Shown: in pieces, positions 1 to 5,996 of the stretch
Layout: every line of letters starts with the position of its first letter
Position numbering within the stretch: the stretch's first letter is position 1
Assembly: GCA_019241915.1 (NCBI GenBank)
Contig: JAFAWI010000368.1
Coordinates: 1-6,121 of the forward strand
DNA: 6,121 nucleotides
Direction: 5' to 3'
Source: Alphaproteobacteria bacterium
GTDB lineage: Bacteria > Pseudomonadota > Alphaproteobacteria > ATCC43930 > CGMCC-115725
The notes under the pieces: model-generated
Told to the model about the DNA's origin: nothing
What the model saw: only the letters and a program-made list of their open reading frames with translations
The model's database searches: none
Position numbers and translations under genes: made by a program

Positions 1-25
1 GGATCGGACGGCGCACGCCGCGGCT

Positions 26-41
26 GCGGCGAAATCGCCGC
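26..41. other. Short inverted repeat upstream of cpdR
   Basis: A perfect 7-bp inverted repeat, GCGGCGA and TCGCCGC, is separated by only 2 bases (AA) and lies about 70 bases before the cpdR start. No T-run follows on the plus strand, so it does not look like a classical terminator. It could be an operator, the stem of a terminator for a gene outside the window, or a chance match in GC-rich DNA. The rest of positions 1-111 shows no recognisable gene end. Confidence 0.25.
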
Positions 42-111
42 GCTGCCTTTCGCCCCCAAGGCCGCCGTGTTAGATGCTGGGACGGGCACTTCCGGAGGCG
101 AGGCCGCCGCG

Positions 112-471
112 ATGGCGCGCATTTTGTTGGCCGAAGACGACGAGCAGTTGAGATTCTTCCTCAGCCGCGGTCTCGAGCGGGCCGGCCACATCGTCGAATC
201 GGTCGCCGACGGCGCCGCCGCCTTGACCGTGGCGCGCGAGCGCGATTTCGACCTGTTGCTGGCGGACGTCGTGATGCCCGAATTGGGGGGGATCGAGCTG
301 GCGCGCGAAGTGACCGAGCGGCAGCCCGGCATCCGCATCATGTTTATCACCGGCTTCGCCGCTGTCGTGCTGCGCGACGAAGGGCTTGCGGCCAATCGTC
401 CGCGTGTCCTTCCCAAACCGTTCCACCTGCGCCACCTGATCGATGAGGTCGAGGCGCTGCTCCTCGAATAG
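112..471 (+). CDS. cpdR: CpdR-like single-domain response regulator
   Basis: This is a 119-residue stand-alone receiver domain with no output domain. The acidic pocket is Glu8, Asp9 and Asp10, the phosphoacceptor is Asp52, and the switch residues are Thr80 and Lys102 (in the KPF motif). The stretch IMFITGFAAV (76-85) is characteristic of CpdR, which in Caulobacter, when unphosphorylated, primes ClpXP to degrade cell-cycle proteins and is switched off by the CckA-ChpT phosphorelay. The start at 112 is preferred over an in-frame GTG at 67: it gives the family length, begins directly with the first beta strand (ARILLAEDD), and has GAGG at 100-103, 8 bases upstream. Two departures from the family as I recall it are Gly59 where MDG is usual after MPE, and a C-terminus LLLE rather than Ala-Ala. 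The downstream copper genes are only 28 bases away, but no functional link is known. Another single-domain regulator is possible but less likely. Confidence 0.85.
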   Translation: MARILLAEDDEQLRFFLSRGLERAGHIVESVADGAAALTVARERDFDLLLADVVMPELGGIELAREVTERQPGIRIMFITGFAAVVLRDEGLAANRPRVLPKPFHLRHLIDEVEALLLE

Positions 472-499
472 CCGCGCCGATTGCACCGAGGCTGCCGCC

Positions 500-985
500 A
501 TGAGCATCCGATCCGCCGTTCGCATCCTCGCCGTTCTCTGGCCGCTTGCTGCGCCCGCCTTGGCGCAGAGCGGCGACGTCACGGTCAGCCGAGCCTGGGC
601 CCGCGCCACGCCCGGCGGCGCGCAGGCCGCGGCCGCCTATCTCACGCTCGAGTCGGCTTCGGGCGACCGGCTCGTCGGCGTGACTACGCCGGCGGCGCAA
701 AAGGCCGAGCTGCATTCGATGACGATGGATAACGGGGTGATGAAGATGCGTGCGGTCGACTCGGTCGAACTGCCGGCCGGCCAGCCGGTGACGCTGAAGC
801 CCGGCGGATACCACATCATGCTGACCGGGCTCGCCAAGCCTCTCGTCGAGGGGCAGTCGTTTGCGGTGACCCTGACTTTCGCCAAGGCCGGCAAACGCGA
901 CGTGGAGGTGCCGGTGCAGAAGGTCGGCGCGATGGGTCCGGCCGGCGCGGCGGGTGACGGAATGTCGATGCCGATGCACCATTAA
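500..985 (+). CDS. Periplasmic PCu(A)C copper chaperone
   Basis: This 161-residue secreted copper-binding protein belongs to the PCu(A)C (DUF461) family, which carries Cu(I) in the periplasm and helps build the CuA or CuB centres of cytochrome c oxidase. Residues 1-22 form a type I signal peptide: Arg4 and Arg8, a hydrophobic core, and a likely cleavage site after ALA22 before Gln23. The family copper motif is exact: His72, 10 residues, Met83, 21 residues, His105, one residue, Met107. A glycine/alanine linker leads to a His/Met-rich tail ending MSMPMHH, which could bind more copper. The start at 500 is chosen because it places the signal peptide at the N-terminus and has GAGG at 488-491, 8 bases upstream. 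An in-frame start at 443 would add 19 polar residues and overlap cpdR. The SCO gene follows after 9 bases. Names used for relatives include PcuC. Confidence 0.92.
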   Translation: MSIRSAVRILAVLWPLAAPALAQSGDVTVSRAWARATPGGAQAAAAYLTLESASGDRLVGVTTPAAQKAELHSMTMDNGVMKMRAVDSVELPAGQPVTLKPGGYHIMLTGLAKPLVEGQSFAVTLTFAKAGKRDVEVPVQKVGAMGPAGAAGDGMSMPMHH

Positions 986-987
986 GG
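983..987 (+). promoter_or_regulatory. SCO ribosome site overlapping the upstream stop
   Basis: The stop codon TAA of the PCu(A)C gene (983-985) is part of TAAGG, which lies 7 bases before the ATG at 995 and is the only purine-rich match there. Ribosomes finishing the chaperone would stop on the SCO initiation site, so translational coupling of the two copper genes is inferred. The arrangement is seen directly; the coupling is not. Confidence 0.6.
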
Positions 988-994
988 CCGCGCC

Positions 995-1615
995 ATGGCT
1001 GCCGGTGCGCGACCGCTCCGTTCCTTCGGCCTCATCGCTGCGGCGGCGGCAGCGGCGCTGGTGCTGCTCGCGGGCGTGCTGATTGCAATGGCGCTGCGCG
1101 ACGAGGCGAAGGGCGTGGCCGGCGGTCCGCTGGCCGCCGCGATCGGCGGCAAGTTCAGCCTTGTCGACCAGAACGGCAAGCCGTTCACCGACACCGACCT
1201 CAAAGGCAAGTGGCAGCTGGTGTTTTTCGGTTACACGCATTGCCCCGACGTCTGTCCCACCGCGCTCAACGACCTGTCGCTGGCGCTCGATCAGCTCGGC
1301 GAAGCCAAGAAGAATGTCGGGATCGTCTTTATCAGCGTCGACCCCGAGCGCGACACGCCGGCGGTGTTGAAATCCTACGTCGAGAGTTTTGGCGGCCCGA
1401 TCGAGGCGCTGACCGGCACGCCGGCCGAAGTTTCCCAGGCGGCGAAGGACTACAAGGTCTACTACGCCAAGCATCCTCGCCCGGACGGCGGCTACGATAT
1501 GGATCACAGTGCGCTGATCTACATCGTCGACCCGCAAGGCCGGTTTACTGCGACCTTTACCCCTGACGACACAGCGGACGCGATGGCGGCGCGGCTGCGC
1601 AAGCTGCTGTCCTGA
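995..1615 (+). CDS. senC: SCO1/SenC family copper protein
   Basis: This 206-residue membrane-anchored thioredoxin-fold protein belongs to the SCO1/SenC/PrrC family, which inserts copper into, or reduces the cysteines of, the CuA site of cytochrome c oxidase subunit II. A single transmembrane segment spans about residues 11-34 (Ala/Leu/Val-rich), with the remainder expected in the periplasm. The copper site is complete: Cys83 and Cys87 in CPDVC, preceded by the family FFGYTHC, and His171 in DMDHSA. The core motif VDPERDTP is at 115-122. The length fits the family, and the first ATG places the anchor at the N-terminus. It follows the PCu(A)C gene by 9 bases. The pairing supports an oxidase-assembly role, although no oxidase subunit gene lies in the window. 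The exact symbol (senC, sco1 or prrC) cannot be fixed from sequence. Confidence 0.94.
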   Translation: MAAGARPLRSFGLIAAAAAAALVLLAGVLIAMALRDEAKGVAGGPLAAAIGGKFSLVDQNGKPFTDTDLKGKWQLVFFGYTHCPDVCPTALNDLSLALDQLGEAKKNVGIVFISVDPERDTPAVLKSYVESFGGPIEALTGTPAEVSQAAKDYKVYYAKHPRPDGGYDMDHSALIYIVDPQGRFTATFTPDDTADAMAARLRKLLS

Positions 1616-1670
1616 GCGGCGCGGCGGGCGCGGTTGCCGGTGAGGCCGGGGGCGCGATAACCTGCGCGCG

Positions 1671-2876
1671 ATGAGCGTCGCCCGCGACAATATCGATGCG
1701 CTGACGGGCCTGCGCTTTATCGCGGCGTTCACGATCGCGCTCGGCCATTCCTACCTGCCGTGGCTCGAGATCACCGGCATCGGCATGCCGCTGTTCTTCA
1801 CGCTGAGCGGCTTTATCATCCATTACGTCTACGCCGACAGCTTCGCCGACAACCGGCGCGGCGCGGTGCGCGGGTTTGCGGTGGCGCGGTTCTCGCGCAT
1901 CTACCCGCTCTACCTCGTGCTGCTGCTCTACGAGCTTGTTCATTCCCCGATGGGCGCGGCGCTGGCCGCCGGCCATGCCTGGCCGGCCTTGGCCGCCTAT
2001 CTGCTCGGCTGTTGGACGTGGTGGCCTTTCCAGGTCGATGGGCACCTGCTGACCGCCTGGTATTTCCATATCTCGTGGTCGGTCGCGACCGAGCTGTTCT
2101 TTTATCTCGTCTATGCGCTGGCGCTCTATCGGCTGGCGCGGATCGCCAGCTTCGGGCGCTGCCTCGTCGTGTTGATCGCATTCTGTGCCTGCGCCTACCT
2201 CGTGTTCTATGGGCTCTTCGTGTGGCGCGATACGTGGGAAGCCCTGCTGCTGGGGCAGTTCCCGCAATTCGCTTCGCGAAATAGCGATTTTGCCGATTCG
2301 CTGTACCGCTGGTTCGTCTATGTCTCGCCGTACGCGCGGATTTTCGAGTTCGTCGGCGGTTGCCTGACCTGCCAGCTTTACCGGCTGGCGCGGGCGCGGC
2401 CGGCGCTGTGCGCGCGCGTGCCCGCCGCGACGACCGCTGCGGCCGCCCTCGTCCTTTTTGCGGCGCTGTTTGTCGCGTTCCGCTATTTTGGCGAGACTGA
2501 TCCCTGGTACGCGCCGGGCAACACATCGTTCGGCGCCTTCATCGTCACGTTGCACCTGAATTTCCTGTTCGCGCCGGCGTGCTTCCTGATGATCTTCGCG
2601 CTGGCGATCGGCGGCACGGCGATCGGACGTGTTTTGGGTTCGCCGGTCGCGGTCGGCCTCGGCGACATCAGTTATTCGACTTATCTGTGGCACCCGATCG
2701 CGCCGCGCGTGCTGATGCACAGCGGCATCGAGTTCGGCGGCGCGCTGCCGCAGCTGCTGGCGGTGCTGGCGATCGTCTATGCCGGATCATATGCGCTCTA
2801 CCGGCTCGTCGAGGTTCCGGCAAAGCAATTGCTGCGCAGGCTGCTGGCGCCGCGTCCGCGCCTGGCGCCCGCCTGA
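1671..2876 (+). CDS. Family 3 membrane acyltransferase (OafA-like)
   Basis: This 401-residue polytopic protein belongs to acyltransferase family 3, whose members move acetyl or other acyl groups onto lipopolysaccharide, exopolysaccharide, peptidoglycan-linked or other glycans at the inner membrane. Family marks are the N-terminal TGLRF with Arg15 and His26 (R-x10-H), FFTLSGFII at 42-50, ARFSRIYPLY at 72-81, SWSVATELFFY at 135-145 (Glu141), YLWHP near 338-342 and EVP at 381-383. About ten hydrophobic segments are spread over the whole length. There is no SGNH hydrolase domain at the C-terminus, so this is the short form. It lies 55 bases after the SCO gene; a shared transcript is possible, but no clear ribosome site is seen before the ATG. 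No glycosyltransferase or polysaccharide gene is nearby, so its acceptor cannot be inferred. Confidence 0.9.
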   Translation: MSVARDNIDALTGLRFIAAFTIALGHSYLPWLEITGIGMPLFFTLSGFIIHYVYADSFADNRRGAVRGFAVARFSRIYPLYLVLLLYELVHSPMGAALAAGHAWPALAAYLLGCWTWWPFQVDGHLLTAWYFHISWSVATELFFYLVYALALYRLARIASFGRCLVVLIAFCACAYLVFYGLFVWRDTWEALLLGQFPQFASRNSDFADSLYRWFVYVSPYARIFEFVGGCLTCQLYRLARARPALCARVPAATTAAAALVLFAALFVAFRYFGETDPWYAPGNTSFGAFIVTLHLNFLFAPACFLMIFALAIGGTAIGRVLGSPVAVGLGDISYSTYLWHPIAPRVLMHSGIEFGGALPQLLAVLAIVYAGSYALYRLVEVPAKQLLRRLLAPRPRLAPA

Positions 2877-2886
2877 CGGCCCTCGT

Positions 2887-3810
2887 CTACTCTGCGGCCT
2901 GACGCGCGCCGCGCGCCTTTTCCTTCTCGCGGTCGAACTCGGCGCGCCGGCGGGCGATCTCCGCAGGCGGCAGGCGTTCGATGTTGGAGTAGTCGAGCTT
3001 CCATGCCGGATCGTCGCTCCAGCGCAGCGGCGACTGGACCGTGGTGCGGGTGCCCGGCGCGGCTTCCAGCAGCCGCAACGCCAGGTCGAGCGTGAAATCC
3101 TGCGACGCCGGGTCGTGCGGCTTGCCGGCCGAGTTGCCGAGCGGGAAGTCGCTGAACACAAAGCGCGGCACACCGGCGAACTCCACAATGTCCTTGGCGC
3201 AGCCCATGATCACCGTGGCAATGCCGTGCGCTTCGAGGTGCCGGGCGACGAGGCCGATCGTCTGGTGGCAGACCGGGCAGTTCGGCACCAGGACCGCGGC
3301 GTCCGCGCCGTCCTCGCGCAGCCGAGCGAGGATTGCCGGTGCATCCTGGCCGATCGTCGTCTTCTGGCTGCGGTTGGTCGGGGCGCCGTGGAAGCGCGGC
3401 GCCAACCCGCCAATGCGGCCCGCCGCCTGCGCGCGGCGCAGCGCCGCCAGCGGAAACCACGTGTTGCTGTCCTCCGCGCTGGTGTGGACGCGGTCGTAGG
3501 CGATATGCGAGATGCGCAGATCGTGGTCCAGTGCGGTGTCGCCGGAATAGACACGGTAGAATTTGGCGGCGCCGTTATAGGGCGCGCCGGGGCCCTGGTC
3601 CCCCTTGTCCGGCTGATAGGGCGCCGCGGTCGTCACCAGCCCGACGCGGCATTGCGCCAGCGGTTTCGGCAGCGCCGCAAACGGCACATCGATGTAATGC
3701 GCCCAACGATACGGGTTGCCGTAGCCGAGCGTGAGGTAGTAGTCGCGCGTCCGCTGCATGTAGGGGACCGGCGTGTCGTGCTCCGGCGCAAAATCCAGTT
3801 CGTCAGCCAT
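2887..3810 (-). CDS. GrdB-like reductase-family protein with CxxC
   Basis: This 307-residue protein resembles the GRDB family (selenoprotein B of glycine/sarcosine/betaine reductase; some homologues are labelled D-proline reductase PrdB). Supporting features are SHIAYDR (101-107), a Pro-containing segment WFPLAALRRAQAAGRIGGL (118-136), a redox loop LVPNCPVCHQT (174-184), AHGIATVIM (194-202) and FPLGN (222-226). In GrdB, as I recall it, the loop carries UxxCxxC; here the selenocysteine position reads Cys178, the next is Cys181, and the third Cys is Thr184. The C-terminal 30 residues are highly charged and probably helical. There is no signal peptide, so it is likely cytoplasmic. The start at 3810 is preceded by a modest GGGGA 4 bases upstream and lies 11 bases after the cupin stop. 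The open frame continues upstream to 4335, but that part overlaps the cupin in another frame. No other glycine reductase subunit is visible. Family membership is fairly sure; substrate and function are unknown. Confidence 0.75.
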   Translation of the reverse strand: MADELDFAPEHDTPVPYMQRTRDYYLTLGYGNPYRWAHYIDVPFAALPKPLAQCRVGLVTTAAPYQPDKGDQGPGAPYNGAAKFYRVYSGDTALDHDLRISHIAYDRVHTSAEDSNTWFPLAALRRAQAAGRIGGLAPRFHGAPTNRSQKTTIGQDAPAILARLREDGADAAVLVPNCPVCHQTIGLVARHLEAHGIATVIMGCAKDIVEFAGVPRFVFSDFPLGNSAGKPHDPASQDFTLDLALRLLEAAPGTRTTVQSPLRWSDDPAWKLDYSNIERLPPAEIARRRAEFDREKEKARGARQAAE

Positions 3811-3821
3811 CGGATCCCCGG

Positions 3822-4217
3822 TCACCGGCTGGAAAAATACTCGAGGTCCTGCGGCCGCGGTTTCCAGTCCGGGTTGCTCGGCCATTCCTTGGTGCGGCCG
3901 GAGAACTCTTCGCCATAGCGGACGCGGAACAGGAGCGTGCGCTGCGGCCCGGTCTGCCATTCGTGCAGTTCGCCGCGCGGGTGGACGACAAAGCAGCCGG
4001 GTTTGACGTCGATGGTTTCGGTCGGGGTCTTCATCGTGCCGCCGCCCTCGAAGCAGAAATAGAGCTCGACCGCGTTCGGGTGGCAATGATAGGGGCTGGT
4101 CTGCCCAGGCTCCCAACAGGCGACAGTAACGTCGCCCTCGCCGGCCGTGCCGAGGATCTTTTCGACATGGTGCCTCGGATCGAACTTTTCCTCCGCCTTG
4201 AGATCGAACGCGAGCAT
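3822..4217 (-). CDS. Single-domain cupin protein
   Basis: This 131-residue small beta-barrel protein of the cupin superfamily is probably a metal-binding enzyme or sensor. Cupin motif 1 is intact: Gly38, five residues, His44-Cys45-His46, then Glu51, followed by Gly58. Motif 2 is G-x5-P-x-G-x2-H: Gly74, Pro80, Gly82 and His85, with the terminal Asn replaced. His44, His46, Glu51 and His85 would bind Fe, Mn, Ni or Zn. Four cysteines (34, 45, 55, 75) lie in or near the barrel, one of them between the two metal histidines. The C-terminal tail is rich in Trp, Pro and Arg. The start at 4217 has a strong AAGGAG 5 bases upstream. It is followed after 11 bases by the GrdB-like gene, so the two are probably co-expressed. 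Substrate is not predictable from the sequence; cupins of this size include dioxygenases, isomerases and sugar-binding proteins. Confidence 0.87.
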   Translation of the reverse strand: MLAFDLKAEEKFDPRHHVEKILGTAGEGDVTVACWEPGQTSPYHCHPNAVELYFCFEGGGTMKTPTETIDVKPGCFVVHPRGELHEWQTGPQRTLLFRVRYGEEFSGRTKEWPSNPDWKPRPQDLEYFSSR

Positions 4218-4222
4218 GCCGG

Positions 4223-4228
4223 CTCCTT
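4223..4228 (-). promoter_or_regulatory. Strong ribosome site of the cupin gene
   Basis: On the minus strand the sequence reads AAGGAG, 5 bases before the ATG at 4217. It is the best Shine-Dalgarno match of the window and supports both this start and strong translation of the cupin. Confidence 0.75.
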
Positions 4229-4242
4229 CTGCTGACCTGCCC

Positions 4243-4256
4243 GCAGCTTAAGCTGC
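4243..4256. promoter_or_regulatory. 14-bp perfect palindrome before the cupin
   Basis: GCAGCTTAAGCTGC is a perfect palindrome with no spacer, sitting between the pssA stop (4271) and the cupin start (4217), 14 bases upstream of the cupin ribosome site. Such symmetry suits a dimeric repressor operator near a promoter. As RNA it could form only a 5-bp stem with a 4-base TTAA loop, without a T-run, so it is a poor terminator. No promoter boxes could be assigned with confidence. Confidence 0.4.
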
Positions 4257-4270
4257 ACGGCCGAGGGCGC

Positions 4271-5179
4271 TCAATGCCGCCATTCGTTGGGCGGGAGCGC
4301 GGCCTCGCCGAGCGGCGGGGGCGGCGGGGCCGCAATCAGCGCCGGTGTCTCCGCCGGGATATCGGGCTTGCGCGGCTCCGCGGCGCGGCGCGCGGCGCCG
4401 GCCGCCCGAATCGTCAGCGGGATCGACCCGAGGTACAGCAGACCGACGACGAGCAGCGTCGGCCACGGCGCGGTCGCGAGAAACGCCGTGGCGAGGCCGA
4501 TGGCAAGAAAGACCGGCAGCACGTAATGCGGCGGCACATGAAATTTCTTCAGCGACAGCGTCGGGATGCGGCTGACCATCAGGAACGCGATGCCGCCGAT
4601 CCACAGCGCCGACAGGTACGGCGAGCGGATCGCCCAATCGCCCCATTCAAAGCTCGCGTACATCGGCATCAGCACGAGGCCCGCGCCGCCGGGGGCGGGA
4701 ACGCCGGCAAAATAGCCGGGTGGCGCGGCTGGCTCGGCCGCGAGTTGCGTGTTGAAGCGCGCGAGACGCAGCGCGCAGCACACCGCATAGAACAGGACGA
4801 TCGCCCAGCCGACGCTGTGCAGTTCGGCCATCGTCCACAGATACATCACCGCTGCGGGAGCGACCCCGAAACTGACGAAATCCGAAAGGCTGTCGAGCTC
4901 AGCGCCAAACTGCGATGTCGCCTTGAGCAGGCGCGCGACCCGACCGTCGAGGCCGTCGAGCACGGCGGCCACCAGGATTGCCGCAACCGCAGCCTGAAAA
5001 TTGCCGAGCAATGCAAAGCGTATCGCGGTCATGCCGGCGCACAGCGCCAGCAGGGTCACCACGTTCGGCACCACGCGCTGAACCGGCAATTGCTGAATGC
5101 GCCGCACCCGCATGCGCCGGATTTGCGGCCGGCGCACGCGAACCCTGGGCGGCCGCATCTTGGGGCGAATGGTCCTCAT
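4271..5179 (-). CDS. pssA: CDP-diacylglycerol-serine O-phosphatidyltransferase
   Basis: This 302-residue integral membrane enzyme makes phosphatidylserine and CMP from CDP-diacylglycerol and L-serine, feeding phosphatidylethanolamine synthesis. The CDP-alcohol phosphotransferase signature is complete: Asp78-Gly79, Ala82-Arg83, then Gly92, Asp96 and Asp100, with the exact family spacing DGx2ARx8Gx3Dx3D. The following DFVSFGVAPA and the CALRLARFN region (about 135-143) fit the type II PssA of alphaproteobacteria and Bacillus rather than the E. coli PssA. About seven to eight hydrophobic segments run from residue 36 to 250. The first 35 residues are strikingly arginine-rich, and the last 45 are Pro/Ala-rich and probably disordered. 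The start is uncertain: ATG at 5179 lacks a clear ribosome site, and the in-frame ATGs at 5158 and 5113 are alternatives. It lies 51 bases downstream of psd, whose product uses phosphatidylserine. Confidence 0.96.
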   Translation of the reverse strand: MRTIRPKMRPPRVRVRRPQIRRMRVRRIQQLPVQRVVPNVVTLLALCAGMTAIRFALLGNFQAAVAAILVAAVLDGLDGRVARLLKATSQFGAELDSLSDFVSFGVAPAAVMYLWTMAELHSVGWAIVLFYAVCCALRLARFNTQLAAEPAAPPGYFAGVPAPGGAGLVLMPMYASFEWGDWAIRSPYLSALWIGGIAFLMVSRIPTLSLKKFHVPPHYVLPVFLAIGLATAFLATAPWPTLLVVGLLYLGSIPLTIRAAGAARRAAEPRKPDIPAETPALIAAPPPPPLGEAALPPNEWRH

Positions 5180-5230
5180 ACCGCTGAGCTTACACGAAAT
5201 CGGCCCGCCGCGCGCCGGTGCCGACAGGCG

Positions 5231-5917
5231 CTAATGGCTGTAGCCCTGACGCGGCGGCTCCGTCGCCTCGCGGTCGGCGATAACGGTTTCGCCGGCGATC
5301 ATTCGTTGACCGACCGCGACGAGCGGCACGTAAGGGGGCGGCAGGTAGATGTCGGCGCGCGAGCCGAAGCGGATGATGCCGATGCGTTCGCCAGCCCCGA
5401 CCCGCTGGCCGGCGATCAGCGGGCAGACGATGCGCCGCGCGACGAGGCCGGCGATCAGCACGCAGGCGATATCCGGCCCTCCATCGGGCGTCACCCGCAG
5501 CGCCAGCCGCTCGTTATGCTCGCTGGCCTTGTCGAGGCTCGCATTGACGAACCGGCCGGGCGTGTATTCGCGCGCCGCGATGGTGCCGCCGGCCGGGGCG
5601 CGCGCGACATGCGCATCGAACAGGTTGAGAAAGACGCTGACCCGCGGCACCGGTTCGCTTCCCATGTCGAGCTCGACCGGCGGCGGCGCCGGCCGCAGCG
5701 CGACGACGATGCCGTCAGCCGGGCTGACGACGAGCCCGGGCCGGGTCGGCGTCACCCGCCACGGGTCGCGAAAGAAATAAGCGATCCACAGCGTGAGGAT
5801 CAGCGCGAGCCAGCCGCCCGGCCGCCACAGCAGAAACAGGATCAGCGTGACGACGATGCCGATCGCCACGAACTTCCAGCCGTCGGGATGGATCGGCGCC
5901 AGGGTCTCGCGGATCAT
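5231..5917 (-). CDS. psd: Phosphatidylserine decarboxylase proenzyme
   Basis: This 228-residue short-form, pyruvoyl-dependent decarboxylase converts phosphatidylserine to phosphatidylethanolamine at the inner membrane. The proenzyme should cleave itself between Gly185 and Ser186 in RFGSR, with Ser186 becoming the pyruvoyl group of the small alpha chain. Other family residues are FFRDP (48-52), SPADG with Asp68, FDAHV with His103, and ASEHNER (131-137). Two hydrophobic segments, about 16-31 and 34-49, anchor the N-terminus. The start at 5917 gives MIRETLAPIHPDGW, the usual beginning of this family. The frame stays open to an ATG at 6019, but the extra 34 residues (Pro/Arg-rich) are encoded by inverted-repeat DNA and are unlikely to be real. 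No good ribosome site precedes either start. pssA follows after 51 bases, and the two probably form an operon. Confidence 0.95.
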   Translation of the reverse strand: MIRETLAPIHPDGWKFVAIGIVVTLILFLLWRPGGWLALILTLWIAYFFRDPWRVTPTRPGLVVSPADGIVVALRPAPPPVELDMGSEPVPRVSVFLNLFDAHVARAPAGGTIAAREYTPGRFVNASLDKASEHNERLALRVTPDGGPDIACVLIAGLVARRIVCPLIAGQRVGAGERIGIIRFGSRADIYLPPPYVPLVAVGQRMIAGETVIADREATEPPRQGYSH

Positions 5918-5938
5918 TGGGTGGTGCCGCGCGAAATT

Positions 5939-5974
5939 TCCTCTTCCCCCGACGGGGCCATTTGGGGGAGAGGA
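5939..5974. repeat. Hairpin-forming inverted repeat upstream of psd
   Basis: The left arm TCCTCTTCCCCC (5939-5950) and right arm GGGGGAGAGGA (5964-5974) are complementary over 11 bp with one bulged T, around a 13-base loop. It begins 21 bases before the psd start and would be in the psd leader RNA. With the following AAGGGGCCCGCCGCG and GGGAGGGTGAGG tracts it resembles the intergenic palindromic repeats scattered through many alphaproteobacterial genomes; that resemblance is from memory. There is no T-run on either side. Confidence 0.65.
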
Positions 5975-5996
5975 AGGGGCCCGCCGCGATAGCGCT

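Noticed and set aside
1..111. End of an upstream gene, such as N-formylglutamate amidohydrolase, a common neighbour of cpdR
   Set aside because: One frame closes with TAG at 71-73, but the 23 codons visible show no recognisable family end, so no partial gene is called.
1616..1670. Possible terminator or promoter between the SCO and acyltransferase genes
   Set aside because: The stretch is GC-rich with only weak GCGCG matches, no T-run and no recognisable -35/-10 boxes.
347..1732. Minus-strand open frame of 461 codons opposite the copper genes
   Set aside because: It is antisense to the PCu(A)C and SCO genes, its product is Arg/His-rich without recognisable motifs, and it runs through three gene boundaries.
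1557..2720. Minus-strand open frame of 387 codons opposite the acyltransferase
   Set aside because: The plus strand encodes an unmistakable polytopic acyltransferase; the antisense product is Arg/Gln/Glu-rich with no motif.
2871..2904. 8-bp direct repeat GCCTGACG flanking the convergent gap (2871-2878 and 2897-2904)
   Set aside because: It is short, part of two stop-region codon contexts, and no mobile element lies between the copies, so a target-site duplication is not supported.
2779..3918. Plus-strand open frame of 379 codons opposite the GrdB-like gene
   Set aside because: It starts inside the acyltransferase gene, runs antisense to a protein with family motifs, and has a low-complexity Arg/Ala/Val composition.
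3811..4335. Upstream extension of the GrdB-like frame, possible 482-residue protein
   Set aside because: The extension overlaps the whole cupin gene in another frame and shows no domain. The ATG at 3810 lies 11 bases after the cupin stop and gives a family-like N-terminus.
4274..5992. Long plus-strand open frame of 572 codons over pssA and psd
   Set aside because: It is antisense to two clear enzymes with intact motifs. Its product is dominated by Arg, Asp, His, Gln and Ala with no domain, as expected of a shadow frame in GC-rich DNA.
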